Assembly: GCA_003151275.1 (NCBI GenBank)
Contig: PLXC01000189.1
Location: 1-64,000, forward strand
Length of the DNA: 64,000 bases
Reading direction: 5' to 3'
DNA from: Candidatus Melainabacteria bacterium
Lineage (GTDB): Bacteria; Cyanobacteriota; Vampirovibrionia; Obscuribacterales; Obscuribacteraceae
Both the position numbers and the translations under genes were made by a program. Below the pieces are notes generated by a model, which saw only the letters and a program-made list of their open reading frames with translations, had not been told where the DNA came from and did not search any database. Below are positions 1 through 10,229 of this stretch, one piece after another (position 1 is the stretch's first letter; each line of letters opens with the position of its first letter).

Positions 1-377
<377 letters not shown>

Positions 378-513
378 CAATAACCATCAGGAGTACTGAT
401 GATCGTTAAACGTTTAGTTTGCCTACTCAAAGCTTTTGACAGGCGCCTTGATGGCTATTCAGTTATCAGGGTTCAACGGCGTGCCGACCAATTGGTGACA
501 CGCAACAAGATAA

Positions 514-542
514 ATCATAACAACACCCACCCCAGGTGTCAA
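514..542 (-). promoter_or_regulatory. rRNA operon promoter
   Basis: Read on the minus strand, a perfect -35 box TTGACA (complement at 537-542) is followed after exactly 17 bases by TATGAT (complement at 514-519). This near-consensus sigma-70 promoter points at the 16S gene and would start transcription near 507, leaving a leader of about 130 bases before the mature 5' end. Confidence is high from the match and placement; the start site itself is inferred. Confidence 0.8.
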
Positions 543-957
543 CTTGCGGAAACCGCCTAGAATGCCATTTTCGTTATGTTGTAGCAATTCGAGATATATA
601 CTTTTCCTTTAGATTTGCCGTTTTGCAGCCGCCCGCCACTGACAGAAACCGGCTCTCTTGGCTCTTTCCAATAACAGCGAAAATTGTGGAGGCCAGGCCG
701 CTTCCATTTTCAGCCACACTCAAATAAGCCAGGTGTTATCCGAGATAGTCTAAACAGTAAGCTGCTCGACGATGTCGCACGGAAGTCAACAGGCGGCTGT
801 CGAGCAAATTCCACACATATATAGGAAGTCCACCAGCGGTAGTCCACAAGAAGCCCACAGCCGATCATCTCCCGCTTCAGAGCCTTGCCTACAAATCACC
901 ACGCTTTAATTGTCGTCGACGCGAAAATGCAAAATTCGCGGCGAACCGAAAATTTGG
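543..957. other. Intergenic region upstream of the rRNA promoter
   Basis: No convincing gene is visible. A 63-codon frame at 536-727 overlaps the rRNA promoter, has no ribosome-binding site and no recognisable protein character. The stretch probably holds upstream elements of the rRNA promoter and the 3' end region of the secreted-protein gene that stops at 1009. Confidence 0.5.
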
Positions 958-973
958 GCACCACATACGGTGC
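958..973. repeat. Dispersed 16-base palindrome, copy 1
   Basis: GCACCACATACGGTGC is an almost perfect inverted repeat (GCACC...GGTGC). It is one of about nine similar copies in the window (consensus GCACCAYATACRGTGC). It lies 36 bases beyond the stop codon of the secreted-protein gene at 1009-1458. Confidence 0.7.
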
Positions 974-1008
974 GCCAGTTTCCACACTTGAAAGCAATGA
1001 TCGCTAAT

Positions 1009-1458
1009 CTAATTTTCCTTCGGCGAATAACTTAGATTCACTTCTGAGCCCCAGCCACGTTCGTAGGTGCCGCGGAAATTGATAGAAATAGTATTACCAG
1101 CCTTATTAGCATAAAGACTCGAAGGCGTTGAAAGCGTCACTTTCCAGCCATAGTTTTGCAGGGTAACTTGGTACCAGTTGTGCGATTGCACCATGTTGTC
1201 TTTCACGACCCATTTTTCCGAATAAGTCACACCAGCGCCCTGACCGGTCAACGTAGCACCGTTTAAGAATTGGCTAGGACCGGCATAATCCGGCAAGTCT
1301 GGAATCTGAATCCTATTGGTAAGAAGAGTGTATTTGGTTACTTCGACCTTTTTCTTGGGTGTGCCCCATTGAGCAGAAGCTGACTGTACCGCGGCAAAGG
1401 CAGCCAGGGCAGTCAGTATTGCAGACACCCTAAAGCAGAAGTCTCTTCGAGTGTTCAT
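1009..1458 (-). CDS. Secreted protein of unknown function
   Basis: 149 residues. The N-terminus is a clear Sec signal peptide: charged start, hydrophobic core around residues 12-25, and a likely cleavage after the Ala-Ser-Ala-Gln area. The mature part is a small, beta-rich, Thr/Asn/Tyr-rich protein ending in a segment of alternating polar and hydrophobic residues. The ATG at 1458 is preceded by a good ribosome-binding site (AGAGAGGAA). It lies 21 bases downstream of the Tad-like gene on the same strand, so the two are likely co-transcribed and it may be exported together with that surface protein. I do not recognise a family; the function is unknown. Confidence 0.75.
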   Translation of the reverse strand: MNTRRDFCFRVSAILTALAAFAAVQSASAQWGTPKKKVEVTKYTLLTNRIQIPDLPDYAGPSQFLNGATLTGQGAGVTYSEKWVVKDNMVQSHNWYQVTLQNYGWKVTLSTPSSLYANKAGNTISINFRGTYERGWGSEVNLSYSPKEN

Positions 1459-1479
1459 TGAATAAACTCATTCCTCTCT

Positions 1480-3675
1480 TTAATTGATGTGCGAGAAAGT
1501 AACGCTGCCGTAGGCACCATTTTCGAACCAGAGGCGACCGAGGTTATTGTTAGCCCCGGAACCCGGCCACCAGTGAGCCCAGTCGTAAGCATACATCGAC
1601 GCGGCCGTGTTGACAGGCGGATTGTCTTCTGTATAAGGCGCAATGTGGACCAACTCGTCACCCCAATCAGCTGGAGTCTGAGCTCTCGCATTCACCATCG
1701 TGTCTTGAATGAAGTATTTATTGTACTGACAGGCAGGTCCTGGGAAGGCGGCGCTAGGATCGACGCCATCTGGATTTGGAGTGCCAACCATACCAGGAGG
1801 AGTTGCACCATCTATTTGTAGAGGCTTGCTGAGATCGCCGCTGGGCAAGTAGATATACAACTTGGTCTTCGTTCCACTATTAGGAGGAGCCATTGGCAAT
1901 TGGGCTTGCGGACTTTTCAGCAAGGCGATGACATCAGCCCTGATGGTCTTAGGTTGAATTTCCTGGCAGCGCAAGACGAGATCGTCCAGAGTGGTTGTTG
2001 GACCGCAACCGCCGACTTGATTGAGCAACTGCCAGACAGTACCAATTCTCTGCAGTGGCATCTTGTATTGAGGCGTTGGCACAGCCATAATCGGGGATGG
2101 CGATGGTATAGGGTAGGGTGTAGCACCACCATAGAAGTCGGCATAGACTCCAAGACCCGTGTTCATCACAGGAGAGGCTGTTACGCTCCACGGCTTGTTC
2201 GGTGCCGTTCCTTTATCAGAAAAGGCGACCAGAACTTGGGCTTTGACTTGATCTACATTCGAGAAGTTCTGCCCCGATTGAGGAGGCGGATTAATAGGGA
2301 ACATTTCTCCGCTTAGAGTCGTTATCGCTGCAGCGCCAGGCACACATGTTCCGGCGAGCGCGTAATTGGTGCTTGGGTCACTCAACTGTGCATAACAATT
2401 GGTGGTGCCGGAAGGCATCTTGATTTTGGCCATATTCGCTTTGTAGCTGGCAGAATTAGCTTGAGTCAGTTGAACCGGAATGCTGGCACCAGGAAACTGA
2501 AAAAAGACAGCCTGATTGGATGTGCTAGCAGCATTAGGCGGAAGAGGTCCCATGCCATTAGCCCAGTTCGCCCATGCTTGCACCGACGGATCGTCGTGAC
2601 CGAAGAGCAAATACGTACTGTTCTGGCTCTTGCCGCCCGGGTTATCGCCCAAAACAAATGTATCTTTAGCCAGCCAATTGTTGAAGATGTTCGCGTCGTA
2701 AGCATTAGCGTCATAACCAGGTGGCTGAGGATTGGCAGCCAGGTTCTGGATTTCAATATATCCGTACGGTAACGCGCCTGGGAATTCGAAACCATTGCCG
2801 ATTGAACCATTTTTACTGCCACCACTATTGATGGCACCGACAATTGCACACGCCACAGCACCTGTGAACAAATTTGTCTTTTGCTCCTGCACAGAAGAAT
2901 CGCTCTTGAAAGAGTTCGGAGGCGCAGTTCCGTGAGCTGGGGTGGGTTGATTGAAATCAGTCAACGCCACTAAGTGTGGTGTCACTTGCGGAAACACAGG
3001 GGTACCAAATATGGTTTGCCCCGTGGCCAGAGTGATAGGCTCGTAGCCAGCCATGTAAAAAGCATTCGGGTTGTTAGCGCCGGCGACGTTCAGAGGCACT
3101 TTGGTACTAACGGCTTTGGGCACCGTCAATCCATTAGAGCTGACGTTCGTGCTGAAGAAAACGTTCGTTGCCCCTTTCGGCTTCATGAAAGCTTTGTCAG
3201 TGACGGCTCCGCCCACGGACGTAACGGCTTGATTCTGGTTAATCAATCGGTGCTGATTGAGGGTACTTGCTTCGTCGAATTTACTATTGCCCATTAGGAA
3301 GCCCAATAGTGACGTACCGACAGAATCCAATTTTGCAATCAACGCAGGCACATTACCTGGAGCTGATCCACCGATCGCTTTCGCGTTCATCGCCACAATC
3401 ATGACCTTCGCGACGCATCGGTTGTACGTTAACAAGGTAATGCCAGAACCAGGCCCAGGATATTCAAACTCCTTGAATTCAATGGGAGCAGGCGTTGAAA
3501 TTAGCATTGATTTCTTGGCTACATTCAAAGCGCCGGCGTCTGTGGCGTTAGCCACCTCGCGCCCTCCGCCCAGTATCTTGGCCAAGAAGTAGACACCGAT
3601 TCCAATAACAACGATGACCATAACGCATACTGCGACTAATCCAAGGGTCGCGCCTTTTCTGCGACGAAGATTCAT
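1480..3675 (-). CDS. Tad-like surface/pilus-associated protein
   Basis: 731 residues. The first 60 residues show the layout of the putative Flp pilus-assembly (Tad/TadG-like) N-terminal domain: a basic start (MNLRRRKGAT), one hydrophobic segment at about 12-34, then a helical stretch with the typical ATDAGALNVAK-like ending in which the Asp-Ala-Ala/Gly pattern is conserved. The remaining ~670 residues are a large Pro/Asn/Gly/Ser-rich extracytoplasmic region without motifs I recognise. One membrane anchor suggests an inner-membrane protein with a big periplasmic or surface part. It is the first gene of a probable two-gene unit with the small secreted protein downstream. The family call rests on the N-terminus only. 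Confidence 0.7.
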   Translation of the reverse strand: MNLRRRKGATLGLVAVCVMVIVVIGIGVYFLAKILGGGREVANATDAGALNVAKKSMLISTPAPIEFKEFEYPGPGSGITLLTYNRCVAKVMIVAMNAKAIGGSAPGNVPALIAKLDSVGTSLLGFLMGNSKFDEASTLNQHRLINQNQAVTSVGGAVTDKAFMKPKGATNVFFSTNVSSNGLTVPKAVSTKVPLNVAGANNPNAFYMAGYEPITLATGQTIFGTPVFPQVTPHLVALTDFNQPTPAHGTAPPNSFKSDSSVQEQKTNLFTGAVACAIVGAINSGGSKNGSIGNGFEFPGALPYGYIEIQNLAANPQPPGYDANAYDANIFNNWLAKDTFVLGDNPGGKSQNSTYLLFGHDDPSVQAWANWANGMGPLPPNAASTSNQAVFFQFPGASIPVQLTQANSASYKANMAKIKMPSGTTNCYAQLSDPSTNYALAGTCVPGAAAITTLSGEMFPINPPPQSGQNFSNVDQVKAQVLVAFSDKGTAPNKPWSVTASPVMNTGLGVYADFYGGATPYPIPSPSPIMAVPTPQYKMPLQRIGTVWQLLNQVGGCGPTTTLDDLVLRCQEIQPKTIRADVIALLKSPQAQLPMAPPNSGTKTKLYIYLPSGDLSKPLQIDGATPPGMVGTPNPDGVDPSAAFPGPACQYNKYFIQDTMVNARAQTPADWGDELVHIAPYTEDNPPVNTAASMYAYDWAHWWPGSGANNNLGRLWFENGAYGSVTFSHIN

Positions 3676-3937
3676 ACTATTTCTCCAGCCTTTCAGGCGG
3701 CGGTAGTAGTTTCAGGTCACCTGAACTGCATTCTCTTCCGGGCAACATGAACGCAATTTAATTCCAATCTATCTCAACTGTCTGTTTATTGCAAGCCAAA
3801 CTACAGTATCGGTGCAAATCTACTCCAATGACCGGGCTAGCGTAGGGGCCGCCTACAGCTCACAATTACAGGGATCAGGATGCACTATCGCTGTGTCTGT
3901 GTGCGGGAAAGCCTGGCTACACAAGACTTTCCGATAC

Positions 3938-4954
3938 TTACAAAATCTGTTTTGCCAACATCCCTGCCGAGGGTCGCTTGCGAGCGCCCGTGATCACGAC
4001 CACTCTTTGGGCACGTAGCTCACACAGTAGAAATGAATTTGCCATCTTGAACAATGCCTTGGGCGTACCATCATCTGGAGCGATATTGGGATGCTGTTCC
4101 TGCAAAGCATCAACAAAATTGTGGAATGCCTGCTCCGCTGCCGGCTTGCTGCCGTAATCCACGACCAACAGCTTCATGCGTTCGCGGAATGGCGCCTGGA
4201 ATTGATAGTCCGCCACGCCACCGCCAATCGAAGCAGCAAGCGCTAAAAAATTCAGACCAGGGGCGGGAAACAGCCGCCTTGCTGATATTGGACCCATCAC
4301 AACTTTTTCACTACCGCGCACTCGATCTATAGTCGGCAATCTGGTGATAATCTGCGGAAGCTGCCCATGGCTGACAATCAAAGCACACAGCTGGTTCGCA
4401 ATATCGCTGACGGCAGCCTTGCTTTCTTCATCGTCTTCCGATGTGCCATAGACATTGATGAAAAATCGATCCTTCCAAATTGAGACGCTTTGGTCATCCT
4501 CACTAGATCCGTCGCCTTTCGCGACGAAGGTGGAAGAACCTCTTCTGAGCAGATTGTATGCAGCGTATGCCCCTTGCGAGGAATTGAACGAATAAAGGAC
4601 TACGTTAATGCGCCGCTGACCACGCTGAAACGCCTTTATGCCACTCGTATTGCAGCCGAATTCTTTCAGAGTCGCGGCTTTGTCTGCATCAGCATCTGGA
4701 GCGCCGACCGCAACCGGTTGCCAGCCCGGTGGGTTGATGCGTTGGAGAAGAGAGGCGATAACATCGATTCGGGGCTCTGGAGTGACTGACGGTACGGCCG
4801 CCGTGCTCATAGCCGGCGTCGATGACGTACCCATAGTTGGCATATCTGCCGTACCCATTGTCGGCACAGCCGCCGGTTGATCGGATGCGAAAGCAGCACA
4901 ATTCGCTGCGATATACGTTAGGACCAAGATCTGGAGTTTGCTAAAAGCGTTCAA
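3938..4954 (-). CDS. Secreted protein, possible DUF6599-like
   Basis: 338 residues, ATG at 4954. A signal peptide (hydrophobic ~8-22) is followed by a short Met/Thr/Pro repeat segment (PTMGTADMPTMGTS pattern, residues ~30-55) that looks like a spacer. The body contains a segment reading LLQRINPPGWQP, then an alternating beta/alpha region with a Tyr-rich strand (INVVLYSFNSSQGAYAAY). This resembles proteins in which a thioredoxin-sized domain monitors GW-containing modules (DUF6599 style), but I cannot confirm that. It stands alone between the Tad-like gene and the vWA gene, all on the minus strand. A Tyr/Ala-rich helix is repeated in the C-terminal half (AAEQAFHNF), suggesting two related domains. 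Confidence 0.7.
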   Translation of the reverse strand: MNAFSKLQILVLTYIAANCAAFASDQPAAVPTMGTADMPTMGTSSTPAMSTAAVPSVTPEPRIDVIASLLQRINPPGWQPVAVGAPDADADKAATLKEFGCNTSGIKAFQRGQRRINVVLYSFNSSQGAYAAYNLLRRGSSTFVAKGDGSSEDDQSVSIWKDRFFINVYGTSEDDEESKAAVSDIANQLCALIVSHGQLPQIITRLPTIDRVRGSEKVVMGPISARRLFPAPGLNFLALAASIGGGVADYQFQAPFRERMKLLVVDYGSKPAAEQAFHNFVDALQEQHPNIAPDDGTPKALFKMANSFLLCELRAQRVVVITGARKRPSAGMLAKQIL

Positions 4955-5074
4955 AACGAATTCCGAATGATTCGCTCAAGTCTAACAAATTACTTCGGCA
5001 AGCGAGAATACGCCGCAAAGCTCTTTTCATTCGGCATTAATTGGAACGGGGAAAGATCCTAATCGAGGACCAGA

Positions 5075-6061
5075 CTAATACTCCACCTTCAACTGTTTTT
5101 TAGCCTTTGCTCTGGCGGCATTTAAGACGATCTCATCTAGATTGCTGTCCGATCGACTCAGTGCTCCGCTATCGGCAAATGCGCCACCACCGCCTCCTGC
5201 CGCAGCGCCTCCTGCGAATCCTCTGGCACGACTCATCATCTTGCCACTAGACAGCATCGGTGAAGCCATCGGCGCAGCGGCAAAGACTGCCTTATCCATA
5301 TGTCCTTCTGCTGCGGCAGCCTTCCAATCAGTCTCACCAGCGCGCATTTTGTAAGTAGCACCAGCTGCGGTGACCATGGTTTCTCGCTTGCCACTGGCAT
5401 TAACGACCTCTTGCCGATAAGCGAGCGTGTCGTACTTACCATCCGTCAACTTAGCGATTTGTTTGAATACATCCACACCCCTCGGTCCAGGATAGGATTC
5501 CAAACCACTGCAGGCGATTGTATTTATTTGAATGCCGCGCGCAATTGCTTTTTTGCTTTCGTCGTCCCATTTAAAGTCGCCCGGATAATCGTGTGGTCCA
5601 GCATCACCAATCAGAAACAACAACTTAGCAGTGTCTTTGTCTTTTCCCCAATCTAGACTGTTTAGGGCAACATGCAGACCTTCGTTGAGCGACTCTGGTC
5701 CGTCACCACCGCCAGCGGCCTGGAGACCGGAGATATCTTTCACCACCTGATCTATATTGTCGGAGAAGGGAAAAACTTTTGTCACGTAGGCGTCACCACG
5801 ATCGCGATATGCCACCAGCCCAACTCGTACAATCGGAGCTGGTTTACCCGTGCTCAACTTAGCAACAAGTTCCTTGGTTTTGGTTTTGACCATATCGATT
5901 TCATGCTGCATCGAGCCAGTCGTATCAATACAAAACGCGAGGTCCATATGAGGTCTATCGCCCTTAGAATCCTTCGCATCGGCGGGAGCGCCATTTACTG
6001 AAGCAGTCGAGAATACAGCGGCTGCCGCCATAACCAATGAGATGGATTTTCTTTTCAACAT
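5075..6061 (-). CDS. Secreted von Willebrand factor A domain protein
   Basis: 328 residues, ATG at 6061 with AGGAG upstream. Residues 1-25 form a signal peptide. A vWA domain follows at about 38-225 with a complete metal-ion-dependent adhesion site: D46-x-T48-x-S50 in FCIDTTGSM, a Thr-containing loop, and an Asp in LFLIGDAGPHD. The C-terminus is Gly/Ala/Met-rich and low in complexity (a poly-Gly run near 292-296) and ends in a basic helix. Such proteins bind metal-dependent ligands outside the cytoplasm. The role here is unknown; neighbours are other exported proteins. Its promoter region is filled with the hairpin repeat cluster at 6097-6310, which may affect expression. Confidence 0.85.
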   Translation of the reverse strand: MLKRKSISLVMAAAAVFSTASVNGAPADAKDSKGDRPHMDLAFCIDTTGSMQHEIDMVKTKTKELVAKLSTGKPAPIVRVGLVAYRDRGDAYVTKVFPFSDNIDQVVKDISGLQAAGGGDGPESLNEGLHVALNSLDWGKDKDTAKLLFLIGDAGPHDYPGDFKWDDESKKAIARGIQINTIACSGLESYPGPRGVDVFKQIAKLTDGKYDTLAYRQEVVNASGKRETMVTAAGATYKMRAGETDWKAAAAEGHMDKAVFAAAPMASPMLSSGKMMSRARGFAGGAAAGGGGGAFADSGALSRSDSNLDEIVLNAARAKAKKQLKVEY

Positions 6062-6096
6062 GGAATTAACTCCTCGCCAGGTGTGCCCTAAACATA

Positions 6097-6310
6097 TGCC
6101 GAGCAGCTTTGCGGAGTCGGGCAGCTTGCTGCACAGACCCCACTAGTGTGCATAGGCAATCCTAGGATACTTCGTACGAGTCGGGATTACGTCCCGCCTA
6201 TCCCTGAAACGGGACTAGGAGTTACCCTAGTTTCAGCGGATCGTGCTTGCTGCAAAGCACTTCAATTGAAATCATTGAATTGCGTAGCGAGTTATCCTAG
6301 CATGCAGTGC
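6097..6310. repeat. Cluster of hairpin repeats (GCAGCTTGCTGC / CGCCTATCC family)
   Basis: A dense run of short palindromes between two divergent transcription units. Visible stems are GCAGC-TT-GCTGC near 6121-6132, GGGA-TTACG-TCCC near 6183-6195, CTGAAAC/GTTTCAG at 6204-6210 and 6230-6236 enclosing CTAGG/CCTAG, and GTGCTT/AAGCAC at 6243-6248 and 6255-6260. A stretch of 42 bases at 6111-6152 is identical to 49921-49962 inside mnmE. The module CGCCTATCC near 6196 recurs in the cluster at 32880-33030. No protein gene is credible here. Confidence 0.75.
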
Positions 6311-6358
6311 AACATTGAGCCATGCAGCTTCTTGAACAATCGGGAGGAGATCAAAAGT

Positions 6359-6712
6359 TCAAAGTCCTCGCAATTTAACGAGCACGTAAACGGCGACCGC
6401 ACATACAGTGGAGTATAGACCCGCAGTCAAGGTCGCCATCGCAGTTTCCACCAATGCTTGCCTTAGTCCATCCATTACTAAGTAACTTAGAAATATTGAG
6501 GACAAAAGAATCGGAAGAATTAGAATGACCTTTTGAGCGATTTCGAACCAAAATCCAAACTCGCAAGCTTCATCAGGTTCCAGACAGTCACAACTGGAAC
6601 CGTGTCGCATACCTCCTTTCGGAAGCAGATTAAGGTAGCCAGGGATCAGACCGATGGCGAAAGGCGCGCAAACCACAAATGCTTCCCAGTTGCCCGTAAG
6701 AGAGCACTGCAT
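6359..6712 (-). CDS. Small integral membrane protein, unknown function
   Basis: About 117 residues from the ATG at 6712 (a TTG at 6724 is an alternative; GGGGA lies six bases before the ATG). Three hydrophobic segments are visible: about residues 10-28, 60-80 and 92-112, with a Cys-rich polar loop between the first two (SCDCLEPDEACEF). That loop could bind metal or form disulfides. No family recognised. It is a lone minus-strand gene beside the repeat cluster, its 3' end about 50 bases from it. Confidence 0.5.
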   Translation of the reverse strand: MQCSLTGNWEAFVVCAPFAIGLIPGYLNLLPKGGMRHGSSCDCLEPDEACEFGFWFEIAQKVILILPILLSSIFLSYLVMDGLRQALVETAMATLTAGLYSTVCAVAVYVLVKLRGL

Positions 6713-6855
6713 GAAAGTCCCCAAAATACACGCAACAATTAGCGTCTTAAGAGCAATCGCTATTGCGAGTATCTAGCCTTGTTCTGAGCACGCATTCTCA
6801 TTAGGCTCCGAGTAGTTCACTCCTCATATACTTATATTGACACACGAGTACAACA

Positions 6856-7701
6856 ATGCGAATCCTTGAGGCTTACGAGAGTCTACGTGAATACAAAAAA
6901 GCAACTGCTGATTTTACCCAGGCTATTATTTATGCTCCATGCAGTTATTACTACTCCAAACGAGCAGCACTGTATGAAAAACTTGGAGAACAACAACTTG
7001 CCGAGCAGGACAAAAGAAATCTGAAGAGAGTAGAGAATACCGAACATACAGTGCAAATGGATCGCTGCAACCGCTCCATCAGCAATAATCCCAAAGATGC
7101 AGAAGCCTATCTCAGCCGTGGAGTTACTTACTACTGGATGGGTGATCACGCCCAAGCAATTGACGACATTACTCGTGGTCTCTCGTTGGTGAAAGGTAAT
7201 TCCGCAGTTTCATTGGGATTTAACATGAGTCCAGATTATGCCCTTTTTTGCCGTGGACGGGCATGTGCTGCCCTTGGTAAGTATGAGGATGCCATCAAGG
7301 ATTACAACCACGTGATCGCTTCGGGTGAAATGTGCATACTGGGACGGGGACTGGCTATGCCCCCTCGACACTTACCAATAGAGGAGCATCTACGTCGAGG
7401 AGAAGCCTATTTTGCCCTTCGACGCTGGCAGCCGGCGCTGCAAGATTTCACTAATGTAATCGAGAGCTTCAACGATAAAATCGGCATGACCGACCCCAAA
7501 AATCCAATTGAGAACAATCCGTGGCTCGCCGCTGCTTATCACGGTCGTGCTCAGGTTTACCAGAGAGAAGGCAATTACGATCTCGTACCTGAAGATCTTG
7601 AGAGGGCTAAGCGATGTGGCTTTTCCGAAACCAATCCAGGCGGTGCCAAACCAACTTTGAGTCCGGTACGGGTAAACTTCCTGAAACTTAAACAGTACTG
7701 A
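6856..7701 (+). CDS. TPR-repeat protein
   Basis: 281 residues with at least five tetratricopeptide-like helices pairs. Clear units include KDAEAYLSRGVTYYWMGDHA, ALFCRGRACAALGKYEDAIK and EEHLRRGEAYFALRRWQ, each with the small-residue/Tyr pattern of TPRs. No signal peptide or membrane segment is visible and the protein begins inside a TPR-like helix, so the gene may be shortened at its 5' end or use an earlier non-ATG start. TPR proteins usually serve as binding scaffolds. It stands alone between the small membrane protein and the convergent uxs gene. Partner unknown. Confidence 0.75.
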   Translation: MRILEAYESLREYKKATADFTQAIIYAPCSYYYSKRAALYEKLGEQQLAEQDKRNLKRVENTEHTVQMDRCNRSISNNPKDAEAYLSRGVTYYWMGDHAQAIDDITRGLSLVKGNSAVSLGFNMSPDYALFCRGRACAALGKYEDAIKDYNHVIASGEMCILGRGLAMPPRHLPIEEHLRRGEAYFALRRWQPALQDFTNVIESFNDKIGMTDPKNPIENNPWLAAAYHGRAQVYQREGNYDLVPEDLERAKRCGFSETNPGGAKPTLSPVRVNFLKLKQY

Positions 7702-7722
7702 ATACGGTGCTAAGCTCTGCCG

Positions 7723-8676
7723 CTATTTCTTAGCTGCAGCGACTTGAGGAAGATGTTCGCGATACCAGGCAATCGTAGTATTCAGCCCGTCAACTAGATT
7801 CTTTTCGGGCGTCCAATCAAGCAACTTTTTAGCGCGCGTGATATCTGGCAAACGACGTTTCGGATCGTCGGTCGGCAAAGGTTTGAAAACAATTTCACTT
7901 TTTGATCCGGTAAGTTCCTTGATCAAGTTCGCCAATTCGACGACAGTCCGTTCTTGAGGATTGCCCAGATTGACTGGCTCGTGGAACTTCACTCCCATGA
8001 GACGAACGATGCCTTCAACCAAATCTGACACGTATTGGAAGCTGCGTGTTTGCGAACCTTCACCATATATGGTGAGGGGTTTTGAAGTTAATGCCTGATG
8101 AATGAAGTTTGACACCACTCGTCCATCATTGAAACGCAAACGCGGTCCATAGCAATTAAAGATGCGGATGATCCGCGTATCCAAATTGTGCTTGTGATGA
8201 TATGCCATCGTAATGGCTTCAGCAAAGCGTTTGGCTTCATCGTAAACGCCTCGTGGTCCAATCGGATTTACGTTGCCCCAGTAAGACTCTGGTTGGGGAT
8301 GCACTTCAGGATCGCCATAAACTTCAGAGGTGCTCGCAAGAAAATATTTGGCATTTTTGCTCAGGGCCAGGCCGAGAGTGTTGTGCGTGCCGAGCGAATT
8401 TACTTTCAAAGTTTCGATAGGCAGTTCCAGATAGTCGATCGGACTGGCTGGTGAAGCGAAGTGAACAACCCAGTCGAGGTCACCGGCGACATGGATGTGA
8501 TTGCTAACGTTGTGATGAATGAATTCGAATTTTGTATTAGATGTATGCTTGGCGATGTTTTGCAAGTTACCAGTGACCAAATTGTCCATCGCTATAACAT
8601 AGTGTCCATCGGCGATCAGCCGATCAACGAGATGGGAACCGATAAAGCCAGCACCACCCGTAATGAGTATTCTCAT
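7723..8676 (-). CDS. uxs: UDP-glucuronate decarboxylase (UDP-xylose synthase)
   Basis: 317 residues, the usual length for soluble bacterial UXS. It converts UDP-glucuronate to UDP-xylose with bound NAD in the cytoplasm. Visible: Rossmann glycine motif TGGAGFIGS at 6-14, the UXS-typical [11 protein letters not shown] at 72-82, the SDR Ser/Thr segment STSEVYGDP at 115-123, catalytic Tyr145 and Lys149 in YDEAKR, and the substrate-binding RIFNCYGPR. It overlaps the upstream ugd by one base (TAATG), so the two are translationally coupled and make UDP-xylose from UDP-glucose, presumably for surface polysaccharide or lipid A decoration. A dTDP-glucose dehydratase is a less likely alternative because of the ASPASPIDY motif. 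Confidence 0.92.
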   Translation of the reverse strand: MRILITGGAGFIGSHLVDRLIADGHYVIAMDNLVTGNLQNIAKHTSNTKFEFIHHNVSNHIHVAGDLDWVVHFASPASPIDYLELPIETLKVNSLGTHNTLGLALSKNAKYFLASTSEVYGDPEVHPQPESYWGNVNPIGPRGVYDEAKRFAEAITMAYHHKHNLDTRIIRIFNCYGPRLRFNDGRVVSNFIHQALTSKPLTIYGEGSQTRSFQYVSDLVEGIVRLMGVKFHEPVNLGNPQERTVVELANLIKELTGSKSEIVFKPLPTDDPKRRLPDITRAKKLLDWTPEKNLVDGLNTTIAWYREHLPQVAAAKK

Positions 8677-10067
8677 TAGTGTCCGATCCCCCTGTAAATT
8701 AGCCCTGCCATCGTAACATCAGATTCTTGCAAGGCATTCCGCCCATCTATTATCAAAGGCCAGCGCATCACTTTTGACAAGGCCTTCCAATCAGAGCGCT
8801 GGAATTCTTCCCACTCAGTGACCAGTACAAGCGCGTCAGAATCGGTCGCCAGATGAGTGAGTGTGTCACAGTAGACCAGATCCAGATCGGGATGCATATC
8901 CCGACAAATATCGTTGGCGACTGGATCATAAACTTTGACCGAAGCACCCATTTTCAAAAGCTGTCTGGCGATAGTTAAACTCGGCGCATCCCGCAAGTCA
9001 TCAGTATTTGGCTTGAAAGACAGTCCCATCAAACCAACCGTGCGACCTTTGAGGATTTTCAATTCCTCTTGCAGTTTCTTGATTACAACCAGGCGTTGGC
9101 GCTCGTTTACTTCGCAAGTGGCTTCCAGCAGTGGCGTTGTGTAATTGTATTCACGCGCAACTTGCTGCAAAGCGCCGATATCCTTGCCGAAACAACTGCC
9201 ACCCCACCCAACACCTGAACTCAAGAAACTGGCACCAATGCGCTTATCCAGCCCGATGCCGCGAACTATTTGGCGCACATCGGCGCCAACCTTTTCGCAC
9301 AATCCTGCAATTTCATTAGCGAAGCTAATCTTCATCGCCAGGAATGCATTCGCCGCATACTTAATTAGCTCAGCACTTGGCAGATCAGTGACGACAAACG
9401 GGACTGTTGCAAATGAAGTTGGACGCGGTGCATAAGAAGGAGGATCAAAAGTTTGAGCCAAAATGGGCTGATACAACTGCTTCATCAGGGCTGCTGCTTG
9501 ATCGTCTGAAGCCCCTACGACAATTCGATCTGGGTAGAACGAATCGGCGATTGCACTTCCTTCTCTCAAGAACTCTGGGTTGCTGACCACGGAGAATACT
9601 GGTGCATCTGATTTCGACGCCCGAGCCGGAACTGTTTGGACACTTTGAACGCCTTGGCTAACAAGCATTTCCACCCAGTTTCCTGAGCCGACTGGAACAG
9701 TGGATTTATTGACGATGATTCTCTTTCTGGACGAATCGAGTGAACGGCCAATCGCTCTGGCTACAGCCATTACTTGAGAAAGATCGGATTCGCCATTCAA
9801 CAATGGGGGGGTACCGACTGCTATGAATACTACTTGCGAGCGAGCCACTGCGGATTCGATGCTATCTGAAAATTCAAGAAAACCGGATTCAATTGCTTCT
9901 TTCAGAAACTGATCAAGACCTGGTTCAAAAAAGGGTGCCCTGCCTTGCTTGAGGCTAGCCAGCTTTTCTCGATTCGAATCAACAGCAATTACATGGTTGC
10001 CAAGATAAGCCAAACAAGCGCTTGTCACTAACCCAACGTAGCCGGCGCCAATAACAGAAATTTCCAC
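8676..10067 (-). CDS. ugd: UDP-glucose 6-dehydrogenase
   Basis: 463 residues. It oxidises UDP-glucose to UDP-glucuronate using two NAD+. The N-terminal NAD domain begins with VIGAGYVGL (GxGxxG, residues 5-13); the central helix carries the conserved GTPP at 85-88; the catalytic cysteine is Cys292 in [10 protein letters not shown]; the C-terminal UDP-binding domain contains [16 protein letters not shown]. The product feeds directly into the uxs gene downstream (TAATG overlap). Transcription runs leftward from the gap at 10068-10229, divergent from mazG. Full-length and intact. Confidence 0.95.
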   Translation of the reverse strand: MEISVIGAGYVGLVTSACLAYLGNHVIAVDSNREKLASLKQGRAPFFEPGLDQFLKEAIESGFLEFSDSIESAVARSQVVFIAVGTPPLLNGESDLSQVMAVARAIGRSLDSSRKRIIVNKSTVPVGSGNWVEMLVSQGVQSVQTVPARASKSDAPVFSVVSNPEFLREGSAIADSFYPDRIVVGASDDQAAALMKQLYQPILAQTFDPPSYAPRPTSFATVPFVVTDLPSAELIKYAANAFLAMKISFANEIAGLCEKVGADVRQIVRGIGLDKRIGASFLSSGVGWGGSCFGKDIGALQQVAREYNYTTPLLEATCEVNERQRLVVIKKLQEELKILKGRTVGLMGLSFKPNTDDLRDAPSLTIARQLLKMGASVKVYDPVANDICRDMHPDLDLVYCDTLTHLATDSDALVLVTEWEEFQRSDWKALSKVMRWPLIIDGRNALQESDVTMAGLIYRGIGH

Positions 10068-10229
10068 AGATTTCCAATTCCTATGAGTGAGAAGTCAAAC
10101 TATTTAGGATGATCATTGGCAGATTACCAGAGAGCGGGCGCCAATCGGTCGAATATAACAATAAGCCTTCCTAAATGTATGCCCATTAGGGCTGTGATAG
10201 CCTCGTTCTTCAATAAAAAGGCGCACTTA

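Noticed and set aside
6146..6418. 90-codon plus-strand frame
   Set aside because: Lies across the hairpin repeat cluster and into the opposite-strand membrane gene.
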